DNA of 16,742 nucleotides from Spongospora subterranea (Eukaryota; Endomyxa; Phytomyxea; Plasmodiophorida; Plasmodiophoridae): positions 1 through 16,742 of the forward strand of contig OUQQ01000467.1 of NCBI GenBank assembly GCA_900404475.1, in the 5' to 3' direction. A program made the position numbers and the translations under genes. Shown piece after piece: positions 1-9,575 of the stretch; positions within the stretch are counted from its first letter, which is position 1, and every line of letters starts with the position of its first letter. The notes beneath the pieces were generated by a model that saw only the letters and a list, made by a program, of their open reading frames with translations, searched no databases and was not told the DNA's origin.

Positions 1-777
1 TATTGAACCATGCTATTGTTTCGAATTCACTGCTGATATTAGATTGGAATTTGGCGCCAGATTTCATCGTGAAAAATGAACCTTTCAAACCTATATTGAC
101 TCCTCTAGGACCATTGATTCCACAGCAACACTTGCAGTCAGCGAAACGTGCAGTGTTGATCATTATACACTTGCAGTCTTAATATATACACTAGTGTATA
201 TACAGGTTCCCAGTTGTCCGAGACGTGAACAAGGTTTGTCCACCAACCCCGTGGATTAGGGAAACAAGTGCGGCACACTGAGTGCGAGTGCACATTTGGA
301 AACACTGCAGAAGACTTGAGGGCTACGGGATGGACGTGGGAAGAAGATGGGAGAGAAAGAGAGACAAGTTTATATCGATAAAGATAAAATAAGAGCAGGA
401 GTACGGCACTCGATAGGAATTGATTTGCAATACACCTCCACAGACTCGACAGAACTCTAAGTCTTGTATGAAATCACAACATTTTCCATCTAGACAGCAA
501 TTCGCGTCGTTTGTTCAAGGTAGCTGTCGGTGATGCGGCCCATGATTCTGTAGACGGCAAAGTTATTACCAGGGAATAATCGACGCGTGCGAAACTGCCA
601 TCAATCTCGCCCTGTTCACTAGACGGGGTCGACCGACACTAATTTTCGTCAACACGCGGAATTTGACGACAGTCAGCCCAAGATGCGTGGCGGTCTCCGC
701 AGGCCAAGTGGTAGACCGCAGTCGCAAGTAGCCAGACCACAAATTCCAGACTCTTTCGCTCTCTGAATCTGCTACTA
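1..777. other. 5' flank without a callable gene
   Basis: No gene could be called here. Several frames are open for 40-60 codons on either strand (for example plus-strand frames around 560-770), but two or three frames look equally protein-like over the same bases, so none is supported. The left edge could be the end of a gene that begins outside the window. A perfect 20-bp palindrome lies at 183-202. No promoter motif that could be tied to the gene starting at 778 was recognised. Confidence 0.5.
183..202. repeat. Perfect 20-bp palindrome
   Basis: TATATACACTAGTGTATATA reads identically on both strands with no loop. It could be a dimeric protein-binding site or a chance AT-rich palindrome. It lies 576 bp upstream of the nearest gene start. 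Confidence 0.8.
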
Positions 778-1313
778 ATGCAAGCATTTTTGTTAATACT
801 TCTGTTGCTATTCGCCCGGTCATGGTGTGCCACCCCCTACCCCATCGTTAAAAATGGCATTCGCATGGACGACCCTCCCACGATCAAGAGTAATCTCGGC
901 ACCTTAACCGTTGTCGGCTACAAAAAACCCATCCTGAGAATTGGCAGCAGTTCATCCAAGCGATTGAACAGCGAGGAACTGGGCAAAGCTGACGGCGATG
1001 TCTTTGTCGTTGACCATAACGCTGTCGTTGCCCACATGGACCGGGACGCCGCCGCTGGTTGGCACGTCGTTGAAGGTCAGTATTGACGGTTGCCAAGGCG
1101 CTTGTTGCCCACCGATATTGATATGATCGTACATTAGGGATGATTAGGGATGAGTTCGTGACGTCGACTTCCGGGGGAAGTGAACAAATCAACGCTAATG
1201 ACAAGGAAGATTCGATCAAATCATCTTCGAGTCAGGAAGGGATTGCCAAGATCGTCTTGCAGCCAATTTTGAAGAGAGTCGAGTCCCTTAGAAAAATGTC
1301 TAAATGGAATTAA
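778..1313 (+). CDS. Small secreted protein, two exons, unknown function
   Basis: Exon 1 runs 778-1075 and exon 2 runs 1138-1313; joined they give 474 nt, or 157 residues, ending in TAA. The first frame opens with a strong signal peptide (MQAFLLILLLLFARSWCA, cleavage likely before TPYP). Read without splicing it stops 9 nt after the proposed donor. The intron is GT-AG, 62 nt and phase 1, and it joins exactly to the only open frame downstream. That frame is Ser/Glu/Lys-rich and ends in a basic, amphipathic tail. An AATAAA overlaps the stop codon. There are no membrane spans after the signal peptide and only one cysteine, within the signal region. I do not recognise a family. The splice model is inferred from sequence; the alternative is an unspliced 102-residue protein. 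Confidence 0.6.
1076..1137 (+). other. Intron of the 778-1313 gene (62 nt, phase 1)
   Basis: The donor context is GAAG|GTCAGT and the acceptor is TACATTAG|GG. An A-containing TTGATATGAT stretch upstream of the acceptor could hold the branch point. A second AG lies 10 nt further on, at 1147, because TTAGGGATGA is directly repeated across the junction. Using that second acceptor shifts the frame into an immediate TGA. Confidence 0.6.
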
Positions 1314-1317
1314 TAAA
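1312..1317 (+). terminator. Polyadenylation signal AATAAA
   Basis: A canonical AATAAA starts one base into the TAA stop of the secreted-protein gene. This implies a very short 3' untranslated region. A TGTTTTTTT-like U/GU-rich tract follows directly at 1318-1340, as expected downstream of a cleavage site. Confidence 0.5.
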
Positions 1318-2280
1318 TTGTTTTTTTCTGTATGTTTTTTGCTCTTGCGAAAGGTCGTTTAGATCTGTGATTGCACCGGTTGGATCCATCGACTTGGAAA
1401 TCACAACGGAACAACAGGAAAATATCAACATGATGTAGACAAACAATCTATTAACGCGATTGATTTGGTTGTTTTGTCCGACGAGTATCATCTCACGAAC
1501 TGCCACAGATGAATTCGCCATGTCGACTGGTCAGTTTACCCAAAACCGAGAAGACACCGTTGTGCCAATCACAAGACCCAGCACAACCCCATACTATCTA
1601 GTACAGGTTAACCGAAATTCTGCTGACAAAGGCGAAACTTTTTGTTATAGGGATGTAGGCATGAGGGCCAAACTGCGCCATTGCAGCAGAGCCCATGGGC
1701 TCCACCACTGGTAACAAAAATTGCGAAAAGATTTCGAATTTTGGAATGTATTTTCTGGAAAAATAATATTTTAAACTATTTTTATTCTTACCGAATTGTT
1801 CTAAATCAAGATGAAGCGAGCCCGATTGCTGAAAAAGTGAAGTTATTTCGCCTTTCAGATTTGTCCCGTAGAAACATTGCTGTTTTCCGGCAGATACTGA
1901 TGATTGTCCATCCATCTATCTTCGCGCAGGCCATGCAGCATCACCCTCTTGCTGTGCCTAAGTCCCCATTGCTCATTTTGCATTGATTAGCATCATTTCG
2001 TCAAATAAATCACATAAGGAGCCAATCGTTGGAAAACATCTTCCAGGCGCGGCTTAATTGCATTTGAAATGCCCTTTCTGGATGCTTCTTCAGAGTACCG
2101 TATTACTAGCTGAGCCACTGATGATCTCCGATCGTTCCCAAATCTTAGACTCTCTCACCCCATTATGGAATCTGTCACAGTATCCCTGGCGCAATAGATC
2201 ATGCCATATGTGATCAATCCCCCTTGTTGATATTCAAATAGCACACGATTGGCAAAAACAACAATTTGTTACAACATCGA
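1314..2280. other. Intergenic or decayed sequence, no callable gene
   Basis: Both strands carry competing open frames. On the minus strand, 1300-1521 holds a 73-codon frame with a hydrophobic stretch (YIMLIFSCCSVVIS). On the plus strand a frame from about 1325 to 1714 is broken once by TAG. Neither has an intron, a repeat partner or a recognised domain to support it. Copy A (from about 2281) may extend leftward into this region, but no match to the other copies was found here. Confidence 0.4.
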
Positions 2281-4602
2281 TTTCAGAAGGGTTCGTTGAT
2301 GCAATATCAACCATGATGGTGAACGTCGTTCGCTCATGCGCAATGGAGTCGTGTTGTTGGTGTAGATGACCCTGGTATCGGCTGTAATCATGAATGTTAT
2401 TGATGATGACCGTGATTGGAAAGTGGTCATGGCGATAGCAATTTGATGATAATGGAGACGTTACTGATCGTGTGAAATCTGCCGGATCTCGTCCCCGTCA
2501 GTACTTGGGAATTGTCCCAGGCCAATATCAGGCCCGCTAATGATTCATTGATCAACTACATAAGTTCTTAGAAGAGGATATCAAGAGACAGCGAACGGGC
2601 CAAGTAACTGTCGGTTCAATACCTTCTTCAAATAAGTTCCATTAACAAATCTGTCACATTGACGGGATTCTATCTCCCATAAAAAATCTTGATTTTTCAG
2701 ACGATTTCCGATGATGTTGTTTCATGTTTGAATCGGTGACAAACTGTTGTCATTTCACAAGCCGAGACACGAAAGAAATTGTTTTCTTCACCCATTCAAT
2801 AGATTCGGATTTGTCCATTGTATCGTTCGAATGGATCGAGCGAGAAATTTTTTCTCCCCAATGAACTTTCGATGACCGAGATTTGCACCAATGCGAAGTG
2901 ATATAACAAACAATAAAACGAATCTACGGGAAGCTGAACCCAAAGTGGTGTATGTGGAGAATGGCGCCAGTGAAAAAATCCGCATTCGCCAATCTCTGTA
3001 CGCTCGAATTGGTCAAAGTTGGAAGCGCTGGTTAATAGGGATCCTAACAGTAAATTTTGATCCAACCGGATATGTGTTTTTGAGACTGTTTCCACTTCAT
3101 CCCCAAAAATTAGATATAGGAAACTACTCAGAGAATTTGTTAGCAAAATTGCTCAACTTACCGCAAACAACAATACTGATCATTGGCGAAAATATTCAGG
3201 GGCGTTTGCTGGTTGTGCAATCACAATCGAAACTGGAGTAGAATCGTCTGTCGATGACTAAGCCGGTATCCATCGGCATTGGAACAACACGCCCGATTTC
3301 ACCGATGGTATCGTCCAGTTGCTAACGCAGACTACAGCAATACGAATGAGAACATTTGATCTGACGCGACAACCGAACCCAACACGTTGCTAGAATGACG
3401 ACGATTCCGATTGAAATGCACTCTTATCGACACGACAGTTGCATTCGTTTTTGCATTTGTTAACTCTGTGATTACACGTCCTGCAGTTCCCTCGTTGTAG
3501 TGTCCTCTATAGTGGTTTTCTGAGGGAGATTCCGTTCAGGATAACCAATAAACAGGTTCCGTTACGGCTATTATTGCTCCAAGAACAAGAACATTCAACG
3601 TGATCCGTCCTGTTCGGTGACTGGGAAGGCAAAGGCATGCACATGACAAAAGCTCAACGATGAAAGGCCAAGCCATCTTGACGTCGAAAACATATCGACA
3701 CATCGTTGAACGAAATTATGGATTCCATCTTTGGTTTTGATCAAGAAGCGTTTTGCGCGCGATTCTGCTTTTTCCTCACCATTGCTGCAGATTTTTCACC
3801 AGGATTCCTCAGTTTGGTTTGTTGAAAACGATTATCTGACTTGGTAAGAATCAACAATTTGAACGTGAAGAGAAGTTTTCTCATCAAAAACGGCCATTCT
3901 CAGAACCATTCACACCAAAACTGACGGTGTTCTGACCGTTTGGTTCAGATCTTCATGTCAACTGAAATACAGCTTAGGCAAGATCACGATGGACGATGTC
4001 GGAAAGCCCAACGCCAAAAATAACGACTAAAGCCAAGAGATATTTATTAAAAATGCGGTTCTGGAAGGAATTGATCAGCGAACAGGGTGCGGTTTTAAAG
4101 AAGGAATCACAAAAAACTGTTCGTTGTTATAGGTTTGAGCTGTAGGCAAACTCCAGTCGACCTCATTCTCTAACAAATAGTTCAAAATCGGGCGTTGATC
4201 CATGGGATTATGGGGGACTTACCTGGCGAGAAGGATCCTCTGATAAGGACATTGGGGCTGTCGGCACCGTCTGACTATGGTTCTCAGCAGATTGACACAA
4301 ACCGATTCAATACAGGGGTGACGAACCGGTGGGCGATTCGCTGGAAAAACGGTAGGCCACATACGCCAGCACGAGAAGCAATAGGATTGCAAACACGTTA
4401 TTCATCATGTTTGTCTCTCACAGACGACTGATGTTCCGAATTGCCATCGGTGCTGGTCAGGTAAACCCCGTCACGGGTCAATCACCCGTTCCGCTGTTCA
4501 ATTCCGCACGCACCTGGACGGTCGGTCGCCGGAAATACAGGACCGACCAAGTCCCAATCGCCGCCTATCAACAAATCCCCCACAATGTTCATGAAAGTCT
4601 AA
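2281..4602 (+). pseudogene. Copy A of an unrecognised multi-copy protein family (decayed)
   Basis: This is a broken gene read left to right and ending at TAA 4600-4602. The last ~530 bp (4069-4602) match copy B on the opposite strand at nucleotide level and in the same reading frame. In that frame copy A has TAG at 4143-4145, where copy B keeps TGG (Trp, motif FELWANSS). It keeps Trp in GVDPW at 4203-4205, where B has TGA. Copy A also lacks about 48 nt that B has just before the GNSLE/GDSLE motif. Further upstream, only protein-level similarity to B remains, in matching order: NCC at about 2750 against KCC in B, then VVYVENG at about 2950 and IMDSIFGF at about 3710. The frame changes several times, so no intact product is possible. 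The block 2315-2504 also matches 14831-15003. The function and family are unknown; the left limit is uncertain. Confidence 0.6.
4066..4602 (+). repeat. Left arm of large inverted repeat 1
   Basis: It pairs with 5370-5949 on the opposite strand. Perfect anchor blocks are 4453-4486 with 5488-5521 (34 bp), 4145-4167 with 5850-5872 (23 bp) and 4069-4080 with 5938-5949 (12 bp). All share a mid-point near 4990-5010. Between the anchors, identity is lower and there are indels. The arms are the 3' ends of pseudogene copies A and B. Confidence 0.93.
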
Positions 4603-5369
4603 TACAATCTAATCAATCTTCATGTTATCTATATCTCAAATTACGTTGGAGTATATTGATGATGATTTGAAGTTGATGGAAAACCTGTGATTGGTGCAGA
4701 ATTGATGCAATCGTAGAGAACAGATGGAGAAAAGTTGACTGTTATATTGGTATATTTTACAGGAAGATATCTATATGAAGATTACAGAAATTGAATTTCA
4801 GTTTATCAGGTCTGTACAATGATTTTGAATCGAATGAAAACGAATGAAATGATCATAGGCGCACGCTAGCAAAAAATTGATTCAAATCACGTTTGTGAAT
4901 ATTATGGAGCCTTTTTACAAAAAAAGTGCAATTTTACAAATGTCGCGGATGTGGATTTTTCATGTCCTATTCTTTGATCAAAGAAGCGACTAACTTAACA
5001 CGAATTTAACAAGTCAAGAGGAAAGTTTAATGCAATGACTACTGGCAATCCATTCAAGTAATCTAAGAAATTAATGACGAGGTTAAAAACTAAGAACGTG
5101 AGGTAATAATGTTTTGATCTGGCTCAGAAAATTCAAAACTAAGTGTGAAAGAAGTGAATGCGAAGAACAGATTGTAATTTCGTCATCACTTCGCTTGTCC
5201 TGAACTCCTTTTTGAAACATGTTTTGTTTCTTTGCATTGGCCTTTTGAATAATTTGATTTTGAATCATCTGGATAGGAACAAATCTTCATACTACATCAA
5301 CCCAGTTTTTGGAGTCGGTAATTGCTTTGATCTCTTGAACGGATTGCCGATTGATCATCACAGAAAGAT
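4603..5369. other. AT-rich spacer between the convergent pseudogene copies
   Basis: These 767 bp separate the stop codons of copies A and B and form the loop of inverted repeat 1. The spacer is visibly richer in A/T runs than its flanks. It contains overlapping open frames on both strands at about 5083-5379 that are hydrophobic and low in complexity. I regard these as chance frames. No RNA gene, terminator hairpin or transposon end was recognised. Confidence 0.6.
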
Positions 5370-5949
5370 TTACACTTGATGTTCCAATATCGTGCCAAGA
5401 TCTGTTGATAGGTCGCGAATGGCCTTGGCCGGTCCTGTATTTCCGCCGACCGATGATCGATCATGTTGTTCAGGTGTGGGCAGAGCTGGTGATTGACCCG
5501 TGACGGGGTTTACCTGACCAGGGCCGATGGCGATTCGGACAATCGGTCGATTGTGAGATAACCGGATGGATAACGGGCTTGTGATCGTATCACTTCTCCT
5601 GCTGGCGCTTGTGGCGTATTCCAGCGAATTGCCCGCTGATGATCCTCCACAGCCAGACCATGCTCTTTCTGCTGAAATGATATCTGCCGGTTCGTCACCC
5701 CTATATTGATTCGGTTTCTGTCATTCTGATTGAATTGAATTCAGACGATTCCGACAGCCCCAATCTCCCCCTCAGCAAATCCTTTCCAGGTATTTCACCC
5801 ATAATTTCATGGACAAACACCCGTTTTCAAACTGGAACCGTTGTTAGATAATGAGGTCGACTGGAGTTTGCCCACAGCTCAAACCTACGATAACGAACAG
5901 TTTTTCGTGATTCCTTCTGTTAAACGGCACCCTTTACGCTGATCAATTT
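5370..5949 (-). repeat. Right arm of large inverted repeat 1
   Basis: This is the reverse-complement partner of 4066-4602. It contains a stop-free minus-strand frame of about 120 codons ending at TAA (5372-5370), with RIAIGPGQVNPVTGQSP near its middle. The same peptide with one change occurs in the left arm. Because the matching stretch is read in the same frame in both arms, the arms derive from a protein-coding gene rather than from a non-coding foldback element. Confidence 0.93.
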
Positions 5950-7674
5950 ATTCCGGCACAACATATCTGTATTACATAATCGATTTCGGCTTTAATCGAT
6001 ATATCTTGCGGCTTTCCGATATTGCGAAGAAATTGAGGTCGTTTGCTCCAGCTAGCGGGTTGCCATGGATTACTCTTTGAAAATTAGGATCGATTTAGTG
6101 AAGTACGTCGATGTTGAGCGTCCTGGCCCATTCGACGTTGGACAATGTCATTCGACGCATCCCATCTGTTCAAGCGACATCAGACGACCGCTCTCCTCGA
6201 TCGTGTATCCCCTTTTTTTTGGCCTCGTTTTGTGTACGTTCATGCGTTGACAGAAGAAAACATTTGTGATGCTGTTCAAGAGTAGATCTATTGGTTGTGT
6301 CTCGTTGTGTTTGCTGCATTTCCTGGATGGCACTGCAATCACAGCAAATACGGCGCGCCTAATTTGGCTCCTGGAGACACCCTGGCCTCGACACGTCGTG
6401 TTGCGTTGATTGAGAGCGCGACACCCAGAACGAGGTCGATGTTGACACCATGACCAGGTCCCATGAAGGAATATGAACAGATTACAACCAAGTGTGTTTT
6501 GTCGAATTCGAAATTGTCTTGCCGACACCAAACACAGCTTCAGACAAGATATCCTGCAGAATGTGAGATCTAAAGTCACTCAGCCGATAAATTCGGCCTC
6601 GTTTGTCTCTGATACGGGTTCTTGAGAATACGATATAGGTGTGGTGAATAATCTAAGGGAAACCACAGTTGATGGCGTCATTCGCAGAACAACTCTCCGA
6701 TAGCTCTGTCTTCGAGGCAATACTGTCCAACTTGTAGGAAAGCTCAATTTTTTCTTGAATCAGCACCATGCAGTTGGGTGTCAAATTCCGAATCCCCAGA
6801 CCAATACAGCCCCGTTTTCTTCGCTTCACCAGCCCCATTGCCAATTCGTTCGAGTTCTTCCCGAACCTGCTGTGTTCTGTGAACGCCCCTTCTTATTTGC
6901 TCATCCCTGGCCGTTTCACACACTTATCCAATGGGTGTCCTCAGGCAACCATTCTTCGCTCTTCAAGAAACGATTCAATACGCTGATGGGGATTCGTCGG
7001 CCCGCTCGAATCCAATGGAAAAGTTCAACCTCTCAGTGATGTCAAGAGCAAAATGCCGACGACGAGATTATATCGAACTTTGGATTATCGCAGTAGTTGG
7101 TCTGCATGCTGTGCTGTCGATAATGAATCCACAGTTCGCCCGTTTTCGCGTCTCGTTTAACGAACTTGACGGCTTCTCCTCCATTAAATCCCTTGATATC
7201 GCGGGACGCACTGCTGTCACCTTCATCCTGAGATTTACACCAGTCCAGGCTTCGAAAAGACGACTAAGATTCTTGTTTTCAGTGAAGCTCTCGAAGTCTC
7301 CAAAAAAAGCTACGACCTCCTCTTCCGGGTCCGTTATCAACATCTCGATTGGTATGCAACATTTCCTCACGGTTTTATTCAAAACATCGTCAAAATCGTT
7401 ATTTAGAATTTCGTTCGGTTACCCAATCAACTGATATCTTCGGAGTGGGTATTTTTGCCACCTACGCGTGACTTGATCGAATAGGGGTTTATCTCCAAAC
7501 CATGAGTTGATCAGCAATCAGGTGTTCATAGGTTTCCCGTTCTGGTCTGATTTCAGCAATTGCCTCGGGTCGAAGCTTCGACGTGCCGGGAATTGCCCTC
7601 GCCAAAAAATGAAACAGAGCCGGTGAAAGGGTTTGGCCGAGATCCAGGAGTGAAAGGTGATGATCTGTTTTATA

Positions 7675-7702
7675 CTCCCTCTGTCCGGAAATGATTGATA
7701 GA
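7675..7702 (+). repeat. Left terminal inverted repeat of the mariner-like element
   Basis: 28 bp, preceded by the TA duplication at 7673-7674. It matches the right repeat at 27 of 28 positions. It begins exactly where host-like reading frame (copy B) ends. Confidence 0.95.
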
Positions 7703-7821
7703 CTCATTACACACCAAATCGTGGGGAATATTGCCTGGTACCGTAGTTGGCCGTCAACGGCAGCCTTAAACCGACAGCTTTTCTATGGTTGAAACCCTGG
7801 TCCTATTGGAGTCTATTTTTT

Positions 7822-8950
7822 TCATTCCCTCAATATTCCCTCAACACAGGTTGAGCTCTTCGCTCGCAAGTTGATTGAATCTTGACAACAAATCAGGGTA
7901 TCAGGCAATATTCCTAAGGCTTGCAGTTTTGCCTTGCTCATGTGGGCCAATTTGTAGTTGTTACTCCCCTTAACACGCATGCAAGCTTGTTGCAGAGACA
8001 GGAATTTGTAGTTAAAGAGTCGCTCGACATGGCATGATATGCATTTTCTACTGCCTTGATGAGCTCGTCAATATTCTTCGGCGCCTCTTGATGCTGCAAA
8101 GATTGTATAGCTCGAAAAAATCCCAGGTCCAGCACGTTGAAATTGGGGCTGTTGACAGGAATTACTTTCTGTCATAATTTCTTTATACGCGTCTCGGGTA
8201 ACTTCATGAAGGTTTGGTAATCATTGTCCCCTTGTCCCGATTCTTGGATTTCCGCTGGGCTGGCTCTTGACGAACAAATGGCCATATGCCTAATTTGCCA
8301 TTGACATCGTCTTTCGGTGAGGATCATATCGAGGTTTGGCGACCGCCGCCAAGAACATGACCTTTACGATAAATCGTTTGCTTTTTACCGTCCTATATAG
8401 AGCCTCTTCTTCCGGAAGCAGGTAGTATTTGCTCTTGGCTTTGGTAAGGTAAAACCACTCTTCATCCACATGAACAGTGTCACACATAGCGTGAAAGGTG
8501 TTGGAATTTTTGTCAATCATTGTTAATGTCGCAGCCTTTCTCGACGATTATCCTCTGTCAACGTCGGCTTGAGGGTACTGGTGACTCGTTTCAATGTCCC
8601 TTCTTGCATAACATCGAATAACGTCCTTCTTGGAATATGAGTTGCTGCAGACAGACTCCTAAGCGTCCTCTCTGCTTTACAGGTGCTGAAGCTATTTTTT
8701 CTCGTATATCCTCTCTATCGCGCTTCTTATGACCGGAACGTCTTTTGATTCTTGATTCGACATTGGCAAGATTGCCCGATTCGAAGCGTGTTTGCGCTTG
8801 TTTCCATATCCTGGCAACCACCTGCATAGATAGTCCAAAGTTTGTTGCGGTGGTTTAATCGCGCCGTGTCAAAGTTTGCTCGCGAAACAATTCTGAAGCA
8901 GCGCCTGTAGCACCGCATTTCTGATGTCGCTTGACGATTTGGGAGCTCAT
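7822..8950 (-). pseudogene. Mariner-like transposase, frameshifted, internally deleted
   Basis: The enzyme family cuts and pastes DNA with a D,D,D catalytic triad. The likely ATG is at 8950-8948 (MSSQIVKRHQK), with the stop at 7824-7822. In order are an N-terminal DNA-binding part broken by an in-frame TAA, a segment at 8827-8690 (VVARIWKQAQTRFESGNL), and the first catalytic Asp in HVDEEWFYLTKAKSKYYLLP near 8460. Next come VMFLAAVAKPRYD near 8340 and the third catalytic Asp in NVLDLGFFRAIQ near 8120. The block that should lie between VIP and NSPNFNVLD, which carries the second Asp (family QDNA-type motif), is missing: the sequence jumps straight from one to the other near 8160. Several frameshifts and stops separate the pieces. 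The product cannot be active. Confidence 0.93.
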
Positions 8951-9434
8951 TTTGTCGCGTTTGGTTGCGATGTCAATCAACTTCTAAACTGTAATTTCAA
9001 TAGTGATCATATTTTACATTAACGTAACGATAGTCATTTGTAACGATAAGATTAGTGTTACACGACTGGACTACACTATAGGAATGACCGCCTAGGACTG
9101 TCATGAAGACAACAGAAAAAACTCAAGGCACTTATTCACCTGGATTGCTATAGCTTTGCTTAAATTGCTCCGTTTCCTTTCAACCTTGCTGCGTTAGAAA
9201 GGATTTACCACCTGGCATCCAATGGCGCAACTGGCCTTTTGAAATCTCTGGAAATGACCTTCTGGCGGGTGATTTTGAAATGATTTCCAAAATCTTACTG
9301 TCCGATCGTGTGATACACCTTCGTCATTAAAGATGAATGTCCAAGATTATCACAGTGAATAGTTCTTGAACACATTTCACATTTACTTAGTAATGGTTTT
9401 CGTTTTCGGCCTTAGTCTTTTCATATGTCGCAAA

Positions 9435-9462
9435 TCTATCAATCGTTTCCGGACAGAGGGAG
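9435..9462 (-). repeat. Right terminal inverted repeat of the mariner-like element
   Basis: 28 bp, followed by the TA duplication at 9463-9464. It is the reverse complement of 7675-7702 apart from one C/T difference. Confidence 0.95.
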
Positions 9463-9575
9463 TAAGTACGAAAGAGGCAGAGGATGTATTGTCCCTCCGT
9501 ATTCGGCTGGTGGTTGTCATGGGCAAGGGACTTAACAAACCAATGGGTACCGCACTTGATAGACCGAACAGTGAA

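Larger units (their letters stand above)
7675..9462 (-). mobile_element. Mariner-like DNA transposon (1,788 bp, defective)
   Basis: Both ends carry a 28-bp terminal inverted repeat starting CTCCCTCTGTCCGGAAA. The left copy is 7675-7702 and the right copy is 9435-9462 read in reverse, with one mismatch. A TA flanks each side (7673-7674 and 9463-9464), the target duplication of Tc1/mariner elements. The CTCCCTC start is shared with plant and protist mariner-like elements and with Stowaway MITEs. The interior holds one broken transposase gene on the minus strand. The near-identical ends point to an insertion younger than the decay of its transposase would suggest, or to a copy moved in trans by another element. 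Confidence 0.96.
5370..9575 (-). pseudogene. Copy B of the unrecognised family, split by a mariner element
   Basis: Read right to left, the parts are 9575-9465, then (after the mariner element 7675-9462) 7674-5370. Removing the element and one TA leaves one open frame across the junction (297 nt from 9575 to the TAA at 7491-7489), so the transposon landed in sequence that could then be read through. Downstream pieces resemble copy A in order: an IRP..LI stretch near 7560, KCC near 7360, VKFVKRDAKTG near 7165 and SEAVFGVG near 6550, then the inverted-repeat part. Decay marks include TAA at 9576-9578, several frame changes between 7490 and 6000, and TGA at 5809-5807, where copy A has Trp. The frame at 9876-9664 may be further upstream sequence of the same gene. 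The product family is not recognised. If whole, its length would be of the order of 800-1000 residues, an inference from the span. Confidence 0.6.

Noticed and set aside
560..833. Open frames on both strands just before the first secreted-protein gene
   Set aside because: Three frames over the same bases look equally protein-like, showing that open length is not informative here.
1134..1153. Two TTAGGG motifs, which could suggest a telomere-like tract
   Set aside because: Only two copies, separated by ATGA, at a splice acceptor; far too short for a telomeric repeat.
1300..1521. 73-codon minus-strand frame with a hydrophobic stretch, possibly a small membrane or secreted protein
   Set aside because: It runs into the 3' end of the gene ending at 1313 on the other strand and competes with an open plus-strand frame; no homologue, intron or signal at its first Met.
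1755..1791. Textbook-looking intron on the minus strand (GTAAGA ... TTTTTCCAG)
   Set aside because: It would be only 37 nt, and the frames on either side do not join into a longer protein; no gene around it has other support.
6148..6579. 143-codon minus-strand frame, the longest in copy B
   Set aside because: It lies inside pseudogene B, but a different minus frame over the same bases fits the match to copy A better; taken as a shadow frame.
7068..7382. A 54-nt intron (GTCGTA ... CTTAG) joining two minus-strand frames of copy B
   Set aside because: The unspliced frame is the one that resembles copy A, so a frameshift in a pseudogene explains the data better than splicing.
6931..7434. 167-codon plus-strand frame
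   Set aside because: The minus strand here carries the segments that resemble copy A (KCC, VKFVKRD), so the plus frame is treated as a shadow.
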